NCBI RefSeq assembly: GCF_947253395.1
Contig: NZ_CAMXYY010000016.1
Location: forward strand, 1-23,931
Source of the DNA: an uncultured Olegusella sp.
Lineage (GTDB): Bacteria; Actinomycetota; Coriobacteriia; Coriobacteriales; Atopobiaceae
Length of the DNA: 23,931 nucleotides
Direction: 5' to 3'
Position numbers and translations under genes: made by a program. Positions 8,426 to 16,054 of this stretch are shown piece after piece. How positions within the stretch are numbered: the first letter of the stretch is position 1; the number at the start of each line of letters is the position of its first letter. The notes beneath the pieces are model-generated. The model did no database searches. It was not told the origin of the DNA and saw only the letters and a program-made list of their open reading frames with translations.

Positions 8426-9214
8426 TTGAAACCGAGTGAGTATTCCGTTTTGCAAAAGCGGACTGAAAAAATTAAAATTCGCATTGACCCAGATACTGCT
8501 CATGCACAGAGAGCTGGTGCTTTGATAGCAGAGGTGGGTACTCCTGACAACCCAAGCAGTCAGATTTTTACCCTTGCAAATGTCATTACTTTTTGTCGCC
8601 TACTGCTGACACTAGCATTTCTTTTTCTTTTTGTACGTGGCAATAATCGCTTATTGGCGCTACTTTGCTATGCCATAGCTGCAGGCACAGACTTCTTGGA
8701 TGGACAAGTTGCCCGGCGCACCCACACGGTAAGTTGGCTGGGTAAAATCATGGATCCCATTATGGATCGCGTCTTGCTTTTTACCGGTGTATTGGGACTT
8801 ATGATTACTGGTGAGCTACCTTGGTGGATTACACTTTTTGTTATAGGTCGTGATGCTTATTTGGCGCTAGGCGCTATTTGGCTGCAGCGTTATCGCCATC
8901 GTCCGATTGATGTCGTTTTTATTGGTAAGGTCACTACAGCACTTTTTATGCTTGGCTTTTGTGGCCTGCTCATCGGTATACCACATGTGCCAGGCATAGG
9001 CCTGTTGGATAGCGCTTATCTTCCGGGGCTAGGTACTCAACCGGCGGTATTAAGTATCTGGCTCGTATATGCAGGTGTTATTTGCTCTACTATCACCGCG
9101 ATTATTTATACCAAAGAAGCTCTTTTCTTTAAAAGAGAAAGTCTTGCAGGGCGGGACGTAGAGTCGGCAGAGTCAAATGCACGCGCTCGTAAGGCATTGA
9201 AGAAAAATGAGTAG
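8426..9214 (+). CDS. pgsA: CDP-diacylglycerol--glycerol-3-phosphate 3-phosphatidyltransferase family protein
   Basis: Integral membrane CDP-alcohol phosphatidyltransferase, 262 aa, which probably makes phosphatidylglycerol phosphate. The family motif D-x2-DG-x2-AR-x8-G-x3-D-x3-D is complete: D89, D92, G93, A96-R97, G106, D110 and D114. The segment NVITFCRLLLTLAF precedes it, as in PgsA. Several hydrophobic helices follow. The polar N-terminal extension of about 45 residues is longer than in many PgsA proteins. Translation starts at TTG 8426 with GGAAGGT about nine bases upstream. The stop overlaps the next gene by eight bases (ATGAGTAG), indicating coupling. Another CDP-alcohol transferase, such as a phosphatidylinositol phosphate synthase relative, cannot be excluded, but the PgsA-like flanks favour this call. 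Confidence 0.85.
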   Translation: MKPSEYSVLQKRTEKIKIRIDPDTAHAQRAGALIAEVGTPDNPSSQIFTLANVITFCRLLLTLAFLFLFVRGNNRLLALLCYAIAAGTDFLDGQVARRTHTVSWLGKIMDPIMDRVLLFTGVLGLMITGELPWWITLFVIGRDAYLALGAIWLQRYRHRPIDVVFIGKVTTALFMLGFCGLLIGIPHVPGIGLLDSAYLPGLGTQPAVLSIWLVYAGVICSTITAIIYTKEALFFKRESLAGRDVESAESNARARKALKKNE

Positions 9215-10064
9215 ATCAATCATTGCTTCTGTAGCAGAACTTGCAAGTTTTTTGCGTACTGAACACGAACTGCTTGGGGCTCAGTTTGAGTTTTTTGAAG
9301 AGCTTGAAAGTGAGCTGCCTATAGCTTATGCGGGAGTTGATGAGAGCGCTGCCCTACGCACGGATATTGGTCTTATAGATTTGTCTGGCATGAGTGTGAC
9401 TCTTATTGCAGGTCCTGTAGCACAGGCTTTTATTGAAATGGTTTGCGCAGGTAGGAAGCTTGCAGTAGGGGAGGCTTTATGTGAGCCTGTACTTGCAGGA
9501 GATGCTTCGCTCATAAGCATTCCTTTGCTTTTGCGTACAGGAGATAGCGAATACTTACTTTGCGATGTATCTTCACGCGCAAGTCTGCTTGATGCATGGC
9601 TGCATTTTATTGCTACAGCCCAGCAGAATGGCAGTACACCTTTCAAAGAAATACAGCTTGAGGATGCATCTTTTGAGCTCGTCCCACTTTTACTGGCGGG
9701 ACCTGGGGCAAGCTTGGTGTTGTCTGACTACCTTGTGGGAGAAGTTCCATCTACAGGACAGGTACGCAGTCTTGAATTGGACAAAATACGCTGTCTGATC
9801 ACGTCTTTACCCAAACCGTTTGATAAGACATATCTCGTCATGGTGCCGCCTCACTATGTTCGTGTACTCTGGCGTAGTTTTTTATCATTTACACGTGTCA
9901 ATCCAGTAGGGAGAACGGTACTTTTTGCAGAAGCAGAGCAGATGGCACCCTGGGTTTCTTGGCTGCACTCAACTGAGCGTATCGAAAAGTCAGCTCAAGA
10001 ATTACAGATGTTTAATCTGCTTCGCCAGGATACAGATTTTATAGGAGCTCGTGCGCAGGGCTAA
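9207..10064 (+). CDS. GcvT/YgfZ-like folate-binding-domain protein, short
   Basis: 285 aa with recognisable similarity to the N-terminal domain of aminomethyltransferase (glycine cleavage T protein) and YgfZ. Residues 44-77 (ESAALRTDIGLIDLSGM followed by a GPVAQAFIE segment) match the T-protein pattern in which an R-x-x-x-G-L-x-D-x-S motif precedes the GxxA segment. The last residues DTDFIGA (275-281) match the conserved DFIG near the end of the folate domain. The usual GYTGEDG motif is absent, and so is the C-terminal barrel; full T proteins are about 360 aa. Catalysis of glycine cleavage is therefore doubtful, and a YgfZ-like Fe-S repair role or another folate-linked function is possible. 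It is translationally coupled to pgsA (eight-base overlap) and lies 138 bases before the GarA-like gene. Confidence 0.6.
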   Translation: MSRSIIASVAELASFLRTEHELLGAQFEFFEELESELPIAYAGVDESAALRTDIGLIDLSGMSVTLIAGPVAQAFIEMVCAGRKLAVGEALCEPVLAGDASLISIPLLLRTGDSEYLLCDVSSRASLLDAWLHFIATAQQNGSTPFKEIQLEDASFELVPLLLAGPGASLVLSDYLVGEVPSTGQVRSLELDKIRCLITSLPKPFDKTYLVMVPPHYVRVLWRSFLSFTRVNPVGRTVLFAEAEQMAPWVSWLHSTERIEKSAQELQMFNLLRQDTDFIGARAQG

Positions 10065-10122
10065 GGTATGACAGCGAGAGCTTTTTTTGCTCCAGTAAGC
10101 AGACAGTTTAGATAAATATTTC

Positions 10123-10151
10123 TTTATGAGTGAAAGTAGCGCTACTATAGA
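10123..10151 (+). promoter_or_regulatory. Candidate promoter for the GarA-like/MerR operon
   Basis: TTTATG (10123-10128) and TATAGA (10146-10151) are spaced by 17 bases within the 138-base gap before the FHA gene. The ribosome binding site GAAGGAG follows just before the ATG at 10203. Hexamer matches are moderate, so this is tentative. Confidence 0.35.
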
Positions 10152-10202
10152 TAGTGGTTTTTTATGACTTGCCAGTATTGGCACCTATTGAAGGAGTAAC
10201 TC

Positions 10203-10634
10203 ATGCAGGATCCGCGACCGAATGAAATGGGCGCCACAGAAATATTCCGCATGCCATCGCCTGATTCGACTGCTCCTGATTTGCTTTCTGATGCCAATGC
10301 TGGCAGACCCATACTGGCTATTGTTAAGGGTCCTCAGACTGGAGCTCAGTTTATTTTGACTGATGACACAACCACTCTTGGTCGTGACCCTTCAAATTCT
10401 GTCTTCCTTAATGACATGACCGTTTCTCGCCATCACGCCCGTATTGATTTGCGTGGCATGGCGTCAGGTTTTGCCACAATTGAGGATCTAGGCTCGCTTA
10501 ATGGCACGTGGGTAGACGGTGCTATTGTCAATAAAGCAATGCTTAAAGATGGTTCAACTATTCAAATTGGTACCTTCCGTATGATTTTCCATTCCAATGG
10601 AGGCCGCCAATCTAGGATTGAAACCGGAGCTTAA
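10203..10634 (+). CDS. garA: FHA domain protein of the GarA/OdhI type
   Basis: 143 aa: a disordered N-terminal tail (1-35) followed by one forkhead-associated domain (about 38-130). FHA residues are intact: G60-R61, S75-R76-H77 and N100-G101. The layout, length and tail match mycobacterial GarA and corynebacterial OdhI, which switch 2-oxoglutarate dehydrogenase and glutamate metabolism according to Ser/Thr kinase phosphorylation of the tail. The tail motif here is GATEIFRMP. Thr12 followed by Phe at +3 aligns with the PknB site of the ETTSVF motif, while the preceding residue is Ala instead of the second Thr (the PknG site). ATG 10203 has GAAGGAG upstream. The MerR regulator begins two bases after the stop, as it follows garA in mycobacteria. 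Partner enzymes in this organism are unknown. Confidence 0.85.
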   Translation: MQDPRPNEMGATEIFRMPSPDSTAPDLLSDANAGRPILAIVKGPQTGAQFILTDDTTTLGRDPSNSVFLNDMTVSRHHARIDLRGMASGFATIEDLGSLNGTWVDGAIVNKAMLKDGSTIQIGTFRMIFHSNGGRQSRIETGA

Positions 10635-10636
10635 GT

Positions 10637-11389
10637 ATGGCTGATGCCGGTTATCTGACAATCGGTAAAGTGGTAAAGCGGCTTCAGTCGCAATATCCCG
10701 ACCTATCTGTTTCGAAGGTTCGTTATCTTGAGGGTGAAGGTCTGCTTAACCCAGCACGTACGCCTGGCGGTTATCGCCTGTATTCTCAACATGATGTACG
10801 TCGCCTTGAAAAGATATTGTATTTACAAAAGTCACGTTTTATGCCTCTTTCCATTATCAAAGAGCAGTTTGAACAGGGGAGAGTAGACAACTCTGCCGAA
10901 ACCCCGCAAAGCGACATGAACGCTCTTCCCTTATATCAGGATAGTCCCGAAGATATTGAAAAACTTCATCCTATCGAGCGTTTGCCTGAGCTTTGTGGTG
11001 TAAGCGCTGGTTTTGCGCAGCAGCTTGCTGAAGCGGGTGTTATCAAGCTATCCCGCTCTCCGCATGGTCGCGATTTGGTAGATGGACATGACCTTTCATT
11101 GATTCGTGCTTGTGACCGTCTGCGTCACTATGGTATGGAAGCCAAGCATCTGCGCATTTATGTGCAGGCAGCTCGTCGTGAAAGCGGAATGTTGGAACAG
11201 GCTTTAGTGCCTTATGCACACCGGGGCAGTATCGATGCGCCCTTAAGTGATGCCACCCGTAAGCAATTTGCCGAGGCTCTCAACGAGATGATTCAGCTTA
11301 CCGATATGGTGCGCGATGAACTTTTGCGTCACCACATCAACAATGCCTATAAAGAAATGTCAGTCTCAGCTACAAAAAGAAAAGGTTAA
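10637..11389 (+). CDS. ftsR: MerR-family regulator, FtsR/Rv1828-like
   Basis: 250 aa. The N-terminal winged helix-turn-helix of the MerR family is clear (about residues 6-75: YLTIGKVVKRL, then KVRYLEGEGLLNPARTPGGYRLYSQHDVRRL). It is followed by a linker and a second helical region (about 110-240) as in Rv1828/FtsR, not a metal-binding tail with cysteines. The Corynebacterium homologue FtsR regulates ftsZ and cell division. The gene starts two bases after the GarA-like gene, and that pairing is conserved in actinobacteria, which supports the assignment. Regulation of division here is inferred from homology and context only. The symbol is given on gene order as much as on sequence. Confidence 0.8.
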   Translation: MADAGYLTIGKVVKRLQSQYPDLSVSKVRYLEGEGLLNPARTPGGYRLYSQHDVRRLEKILYLQKSRFMPLSIIKEQFEQGRVDNSAETPQSDMNALPLYQDSPEDIEKLHPIERLPELCGVSAGFAQQLAEAGVIKLSRSPHGRDLVDGHDLSLIRACDRLRHYGMEAKHLRIYVQAARRESGMLEQALVPYAHRGSIDAPLSDATRKQFAEALNEMIQLTDMVRDELLRHHINNAYKEMSVSATKRKG

Positions 11390-11423
11390 ATGGATATCTG
11401 TAGCACAGATGAAAGGAACCATT

Positions 11424-11957
11424 ATGTCTGAATTCGATCTTGAAAGCCTTGTCATTGATATCCCTGATTATCCCGAGCCTGGCGTAATCTTCAAGGACAT
11501 CACACCTTTGATGGCTGATTCCCGCGGTTTGGCGATTTCCATTGATCGTATCGTGGATCACTTCATTGGCAAAGGCATCACCAAGGTCGTTGGCGCTGAG
11601 GCTCGTGGTTTTTTGGTCGGTGCACCCGTAGCATATCGTCTCAAGGCGGGCTTTGTTCCCGCTCGCAAGCCTGGCAAGCTTCCGCGTGCAGTCTACTCTC
11701 AACAATATGCGTTGGAGTATGGCACCGATGAGCTTCAAGTTCACAAAGATGCAATTACTGAAGGCGATAAAGTTCTTATTGTTGATGATTTAGTAGCAAC
11801 TGGCGGTACTGCTGTGGCCACAGCCAAGCTTGTTGAGCAGTCAGGAGCCAAGGTTGTGGGATTCTCCTTTATTCTAGAGCTTGCATATCTAAATCCTCGT
11901 GAGACCATTGCCGCTCAATATAGTGACGAGGTATTTACCCTGATTCAGGTCAAGTAG
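11424..11957 (+). CDS. apt: Adenine phosphoribosyltransferase
   Basis: Cytoplasmic purine salvage enzyme converting adenine and PRPP to AMP. At 177 aa it is within the usual 170-180. The N-terminal IPDYPEPGVIFKDITPL and GAEARGFLVGAPVAYRL are diagnostic, and the PRPP-binding loop VLIVDDLVATGGT lies at about 123-135. ATG 11424 is preceded by AAAGGA six bases upstream. An in-frame ATG at 11409 would place that Shine-Dalgarno sequence inside the coding region, so it is rejected. The gene begins 34 bases after the MerR gene and may share its transcript. It complements the purine permease encoded at 17629-18942. Confidence 0.95.
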   Translation: MSEFDLESLVIDIPDYPEPGVIFKDITPLMADSRGLAISIDRIVDHFIGKGITKVVGAEARGFLVGAPVAYRLKAGFVPARKPGKLPRAVYSQQYALEYGTDELQVHKDAITEGDKVLIVDDLVATGGTAVATAKLVEQSGAKVVGFSFILELAYLNPRETIAAQYSDEVFTLIQVK

Positions 11958-11967
11958 CTTAGAAAAT

Positions 11968-11997
11968 TTTATGGGGCTTCTTGCATAACGCTATAAT
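11968..11997 (+). promoter_or_regulatory. Candidate promoter for the NlpC/P60 gene
   Basis: A perfect TATAAT lies at 11992-11997. A weak -35-like TTTATG (11968-11973) is 18 bases upstream. Transcription would begin near 12004, a few bases before the stem-loop at 12011-12030. Confidence 0.5.
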
Positions 11998-12010
11998 TAG
12001 CTAGATTCGT

Positions 12011-12030
12011 GTTGCGACTTTTGTCGTAGC
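12011..12030 (+). promoter_or_regulatory. 5'-UTR stem-loop ahead of the NlpC/P60 gene
   Basis: GTTGCGAC (12011-12018) can pair with GTCGTAGC (12023-12030) over all eight positions, including two G-U pairs, with a TTTT loop. It starts about seven bases into the predicted transcript. No T-tract follows, so it is not an obvious terminator. It could stabilise the 5' end of the mRNA or modulate translation. Confidence 0.35.
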
Positions 12031-12057
12031 GGAGCTATGGATATTAAGGATTTGAGC

Positions 12058-13227
12058 ATGGACATCAAGCACAAGGCAGTTGTAGCTGGCCTTACGGTCG
12101 CCTTTGCGTTGGCCACCATGAGCCCTTTTGCGTTTGCTGCGCCCAGTGCTGCTGATTTGAATACTGCCCAGGCCAAACTTGAGAGTTTGGGTGGAGAGCT
12201 TGCTTCAATTCAAAGTGATCTTGACTCTCAGGCAGCTACGCTTCAGCGGACCCAAACTGATATCGCAAAAAAGCAGACACAGATTGACTCGACAAAAGAG
12301 GATCTCAAGTCTGCACGCAAGGTTTTGGGCAATCGTATGCGCTCAAATTACAAAACAGGTGGGTTCAGTCTTCTTTCGCTGCTACTGGGCTCTGAAAGCG
12401 CAGAAGACCTCATCTCCAACATCTATATTGCAGATCGTATTGCAGACCAAGATGCTGCAAACATCTCTGCTGTGCGGGATCTTGAGGATCAACTCAACAA
12501 AGAAAAGTCTGATCTTGAGTCCAAAGAAAACGATCAAGAAGCCAAAATTAAGAAGACTCAGCAGCGTGCTGATGAATATTCTTCCAAGGTCGCTGCAGCT
12601 CAGGAATACTATGATTCCCTAAGCGCCGAGGTCAAAGCACAGCTTGAAGCCGAAGCTGATGAGGAAGAAAAACAAGCTGCAGAAACAATTTCCAAGGGCG
12701 GTACGGTCAAAAAGCAAAGTGGTACCTCAACAGCAGTTGGTGCTATCAGGGAATACGAGCAGCAGCAAAATATTTCTCAGGCTCAGAATAAATCTGCGGG
12801 CAAGTCCGAAACAAAGAACAAGACCAAGAACAATAAGCCTAGAGAGTCTGGCACCAAGACACCTTCCAAGAAGGGTAGTGGTGGACATGCCTACAGTGGT
12901 GGTGGCTTGAGTTCTGCTTATTCTGCAATTGGTCTGCCCTATGTCAGCGGTGCTGCTGGCCCTGATAGCTTTGATTGTTCTGGTCTGGTGTGCTACTGCT
13001 ATGGTTATGCCCGTGGTCGCACTACCTATGACATGATTGATTCACTTAAAGCTTCTGGCGATTGGCATACCTCGCTTTCTGAGCTTAATCCTGGTGATCT
13101 TGCCTTTACCCACTCAGGTCACGTGGGAATTTATGTTGGCAATAATATCTTTATTGATGCACCGAGCCCTGGCCGTACCGTAACTCAGCGTTCTATGTGG
13201 TCTTTCATTGGAGGCGGACCCTACTAG
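12058..13227 (+). CDS. Secreted NlpC/P60 peptidoglycan endopeptidase with coiled-coil domain
   Basis: 389 aa. A signal peptide (1-27) ends AFA, with cleavage before APSAADL. A helical coiled-coil region (about 31-210) contains the RMRSNYKTGGFSLLSLLLGSES segment typical of PcsB/RipA/CwlO-like proteins. A Lys/Ser/Gly-rich linker (about 211-282) leads to a C-terminal NlpC/P60 domain. The catalytic Cys307 is in DSFDCSGLVC and His355 in SGHVGIYVG. The third polar position reads Asp367 (FIDAPSPG), where His, Asn or Gln is more usual. It probably cleaves peptide cross-links during septation or turnover and may need FtsEX-like activation, which is inferred from the architecture. ATG 12058 is chosen over ATG 12037 because AAGGA (12046-12050) is seven bases away, while the earlier ATG has GGAG only two bases upstream. 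Confidence 0.9.
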   Translation: MDIKHKAVVAGLTVAFALATMSPFAFAAPSAADLNTAQAKLESLGGELASIQSDLDSQAATLQRTQTDIAKKQTQIDSTKEDLKSARKVLGNRMRSNYKTGGFSLLSLLLGSESAEDLISNIYIADRIADQDAANISAVRDLEDQLNKEKSDLESKENDQEAKIKKTQQRADEYSSKVAAAQEYYDSLSAEVKAQLEAEADEEEKQAAETISKGGTVKKQSGTSTAVGAIREYEQQQNISQAQNKSAGKSETKNKTKNNKPRESGTKTPSKKGSGGHAYSGGGLSSAYSAIGLPYVSGAAGPDSFDCSGLVCYCYGYARGRTTYDMIDSLKASGDWHTSLSELNPGDLAFTHSGHVGIYVGNNIFIDAPSPGRTVTQRSMWSFIGGGPY

Positions 13228-13228
13228 G

Positions 13229-14851
13229 ATGTCTGAAAATCAACATTCTCCGCTCATAATGAGACTCTCCTCAGAGCATCAGCTTACGCTGGTCGGGGAG
13301 GGTCTTTTGGTAGGTGTCTTTTGCGGTATTATTGTGACCCTCTACCGTCTTTCTTTGAGTCTTGCCGAAAAGGTGCTCAGAGCCTATCTAGCTGCTATGA
13401 CAGCTAATTTTATGGGGATTGTTGGATGGATTTTTATACTCATCCTTATTTGTTTTGTTGTCTGTAGGCTGATGCTTTGGGAACCTTATACCCAAGGCTC
13501 TGGCATTCCTCAGACCGACGCAGAGGTGATGGGGCGTATCAATATGCCTTGGCACCGCGTGCTTAGTGCGAAGTTTATAGAAGGTACTCTTTGTGCATTA
13601 GCAGGTCTTTCTCTTGGTCGCGAAGGCCCCAGCGTGCAGTTGGGTTCGATGACCGGCAAGGCGGTCTCTCGTGGTCTACATCGTGGCAGGCAAGAAGAAC
13701 GACTTCTTGTGACCTGCGGGGCTGCTGCAGGTATGTCTGCTGCTTTTAACGCTCCTCTTACAGGTGTTCTCTTTGCCCTTGAAGAGATCCATAAGGAATT
13801 TACGCCCACACTCATTTTGTCAGTTATGGCAAGTTCGGTTGCCTCAGATTTTTTGGTCTCGCAGATTTTGGGTGTAAAGCCTGTTTTACAACTGATTTTT
13901 ATTGGCAATCTGCCACATAGCAACTATGTCTTTGTCGTATTTTTGGGTCTCGTATGCGGTGTATTTGGCGCACTTCATAACCTTGGAATGTTTGCCTGCC
14001 AAGAAAAGTTCTATGGCAAGATCATGACACACCTACCGTATACCCGCCTCGCTATACCTTTTGCCATGGCAGCCTTTGCGGCTTTTTTGGCACCAGATTT
14101 GATGTGCGGTGGTGACGCCATTGTTGAGATTTTCCAAACAAGCGCTCTGTTGCCTTTGGGTACTATTGTCCTTCTACTGGTAGGGAAATATATCTTTACC
14201 ACCATGAGCTTTGCTTCAGGAGCTCCCGGTGGCACGCTCTTTCCGCTGGTAGTGCTCTCGATGCTTGTGGGAGAACTGTATGGAGTGGTAGTTACTCAGT
14301 TTTTTGGCGTACCTAATAGTTATGTGGTGAACTTTGTGGTAATGGCCGTGGCGGGGATGTTTGCCTCGGTTGTACAGGCTCCCGTTACAGGGGTTGTCCT
14401 TGCTTTTGAGTTAACTGGCAGCCTTGATGCTTTGCTTTCCGTTTCTATTGTCTCGATTATTTCTTTTGCAATTGCTCGTTCGCTACATGTTGATGCCTTT
14501 TATGAACATCTTCTCGCAAATCTGTTAGGTTCGACACCACGAGATCCTGACAAGACGGGACTAGCAGGGGAGAAAGTACTGCACACTTATTATATTGGCG
14601 CTGGCAGCATACTTGACGGCAAACGTATTCGTGACATTGTTTGGCCCAAAACTGTACGTATTGTTGCTATTACTCGCGCAGGTTTAGATATCATTCCGCG
14701 CGGAGATGTGCAGCTTTATGCAATGGATGAACTTCTTTTGATAATGAGTGTTGAAGATGAATTTGAGTCCCAAAAATGGGCTCACAATGTCTGTCGCGGA
14801 TCTATTAAGCCGCGCAGCACAAGCGCTCTATCGTCAACAGATAAAAGCTAG
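13229..14851 (+). CDS. clcA: ClC-family chloride channel/H+-Cl- antiporter with TrkA-C domain
   Basis: Membrane protein of 540 aa. ClC selectivity motifs are visible: GSGIPQ (90-95), GREGP (130-134, gating Glu132) and GAPGGTLFP (331-339). The pair Glu185-Glu186 in FALEE corresponds to the intracellular proton glutamate of ClC-ec1-type antiporters, so exchange is more likely than channel activity. It is not a CLC-F fluoride exporter by these motifs. A C-terminal soluble segment (about 455-520, YYIGAGSILDGKRIRDI) resembles a TrkA-C/RCK-C ligand-binding domain. ATG 13229 lies one base after the NlpC/P60 stop. Its GGAGG (13210-13214) is 14 bases away, so coupling to the upstream gene is likely. 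The exchanger may help acid resistance or charge balance. Confidence 0.9.
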   Translation: MSENQHSPLIMRLSSEHQLTLVGEGLLVGVFCGIIVTLYRLSLSLAEKVLRAYLAAMTANFMGIVGWIFILILICFVVCRLMLWEPYTQGSGIPQTDAEVMGRINMPWHRVLSAKFIEGTLCALAGLSLGREGPSVQLGSMTGKAVSRGLHRGRQEERLLVTCGAAAGMSAAFNAPLTGVLFALEEIHKEFTPTLILSVMASSVASDFLVSQILGVKPVLQLIFIGNLPHSNYVFVVFLGLVCGVFGALHNLGMFACQEKFYGKIMTHLPYTRLAIPFAMAAFAAFLAPDLMCGGDAIVEIFQTSALLPLGTIVLLLVGKYIFTTMSFASGAPGGTLFPLVVLSMLVGELYGVVVTQFFGVPNSYVVNFVVMAVAGMFASVVQAPVTGVVLAFELTGSLDALLSVSIVSIISFAIARSLHVDAFYEHLLANLLGSTPRDPDKTGLAGEKVLHTYYIGAGSILDGKRIRDIVWPKTVRIVAITRAGLDIIPRGDVQLYAMDELLLIMSVEDEFESQKWAHNVCRGSIKPRSTSALSSTDKS

Positions 14852-14901
14852 TTTCATACGACGTGTCACGTAGCCATCTGCCAAGTCAGCTCGTATGTAA
14901 C
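14851..14901 (+). terminator. Inverted repeat after clcA, possible terminator
   Basis: GTTTCATACGA (14851-14861) and TCGTATGTAAC (14891-14901) are inverted repeats with ten of eleven pairs, enclosing 29 bases. Inside lies ACGTGTCACGT, itself symmetric. The repeat starts on the last base of the clcA stop. No U-run follows, so a factor-independent terminator is uncertain. Confidence 0.35.
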
Positions 14902-14951
14902 AGGGGAAAGCAAGTCATTAAGATAGATTTTCTTTATAAATAATACTTTAC

Positions 14952-14965
14952 ATAATATATATTAT
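14952..14965. repeat. 14-nt AT palindrome
   Basis: ATAATATATATTAT is a perfect palindrome in the AT-rich convergent gap between clcA and trxB. It may be a chance result of base composition. Confidence 0.3.
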
Positions 14966-15009
14966 CAGTTTTATATCTCTACTTACGCAGTTAAAACTCT
15001 ATAGAAGAC

Positions 15010-15048
15010 CCCTTAGCTCACTTTTCATTGGAAAAGAAATACTAAGGG
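15010..15048. terminator. Nested hairpin between convergent clcA and trxB
   Basis: CCCTTAG (15010-15016) pairs with CTAAGGG (15042-15048), and inside it CTTTTC (15021-15026) pairs perfectly with GAAAAG (15031-15036) around an ATTG loop. It lies about 47 bases past the trxB stop on the minus strand, and could serve both genes. There is no long T-tract on either side, so efficiency is uncertain. Confidence 0.4.
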
Positions 15049-15094
15049 ATCCTATTGAAACTATCTATTGGTGATTAGTCTGTTGTATCATCGC

Positions 15095-16054
15095 TTAGCC
15101 TTCGACTGGCTGACCGAGATATGCAGACGCAGAGTTCACCGCAATCGCACCATCTGCTGCCGCAGTAATTATCTGACGCAAGGGTTTTTGACGTAGGTCT
15201 CCTGCTGCATATAGGCCAGGTGTTTTGGTTTCAAGGCGATCATTTGTCACAACATAGCCTCTGGAATCAAGCTCAACCAAATCAGCAATGAGCTCGCTTG
15301 CTGGCACACGACCAACAAAGACAAAGATGCCAAAGCTACCTTCTGGGTAGCTTTCGGTAGTTTCCTCACCAGTCACATTATCCCTGAAGGTGACCGCGCT
15401 AAGCAGCTGTCCCCCATCAACTCGGACAATACTAGTTAGGTACCTAACTGTAATTTTCGGATTCTCATCAACAAGCTTCGCTACAGATGCCTGTGCACGC
15501 AGATGATCCTTGCGAACAACAAGTACTACCTCATCGGCAAACCTTGTCAAAAACAAAGCCTCTTCGCAGGCAGAATTACCTCCCCCAATGACGAAGACTT
15601 TTTTACCCCGATAAAACATTCCATCGCAAGTGGCGCAATATGAAACGCCATGGCCCGCGTATTTTTCCTCGCCCTCAAAACCTGCATGTCGAGGGGTTGC
15701 ACCGCCAGCGACAATTACTGTAGCGCTGTCATAATCAGCCTCGGGTGTATGTACAAGGAAACGCCCCTCCCCTGTATGCTCAATGCCTTCAACAATTGAC
15801 ATCTCAATCTTGGCACCCAAATCTTCCGCTTGCTGTTGCATAGCATCAGTCAAAGTAAAGCCGTCAGTATGAGGGACACCAGGATAATTATCGATTTCAT
15901 TTGTAGAAATAACCTGACCACCGACTGTCTCTTGCTCAAGCAGCATGGTGTCAAGCATGGCACGTTGCGCATAAATGGCAGCGGTCAAACCTGCAGGACC
16001 TGCGCCTACAATTACCATATCCTTTATACGTGTCGTCTTTGTCTCGTTTGCCAT
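15095..16054 (-). CDS. trxB: Thioredoxin-disulfide reductase
   Basis: Flavoprotein of 319 aa that passes electrons from NADPH through FAD to thioredoxin in the cytoplasm. The FAD-binding GAGPAGL lies at 17-23, the redox-active CATC (Cys140, Cys143) at YCATCDGMFY, and the NAD(P)H-binding GGGNSACEE at about 157-165. The C-terminal GLYAAGDLRQKPLRQ matches the family FAD-contact region. The pyridine-nucleotide recognition stretch reads VVRKDHLRA instead of HRRDxFRA. This is a mild deviation, and NADPH use is still likely. ATG 16054 is chosen because AGAAGGG lies six bases upstream; the frame upstream is not conserved. It is monocistronic, since the uraA gene upstream ends in a strong terminator. 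Confidence 0.95.
   Translation of the reverse strand: MANETKTTRIKDMVIVGAGPAGLTAAIYAQRAMLDTMLLEQETVGGQVISTNEIDNYPGVPHTDGFTLTDAMQQQAEDLGAKIEMSIVEGIEHTGEGRFLVHTPEADYDSATVIVAGGATPRHAGFEGEEKYAGHGVSYCATCDGMFYRGKKVFVIGGGNSACEEALFLTRFADEVVLVVRKDHLRAQASVAKLVDENPKITVRYLTSIVRVDGGQLLSAVTFRDNVTGEETTESYPEGSFGIFVFVGRVPASELIADLVELDSRGYVVTNDRLETKTPGLYAAGDLRQKPLRQIITAAADGAIAVNSASAYLGQPVEG

Noticed and set aside
12179..12622. 147-codon open frame inside the NlpC/P60 gene in another frame
   Set aside because: It overlaps a clear coiled-coil coding region, lacks a Shine-Dalgarno sequence and reads as random basic sequence.
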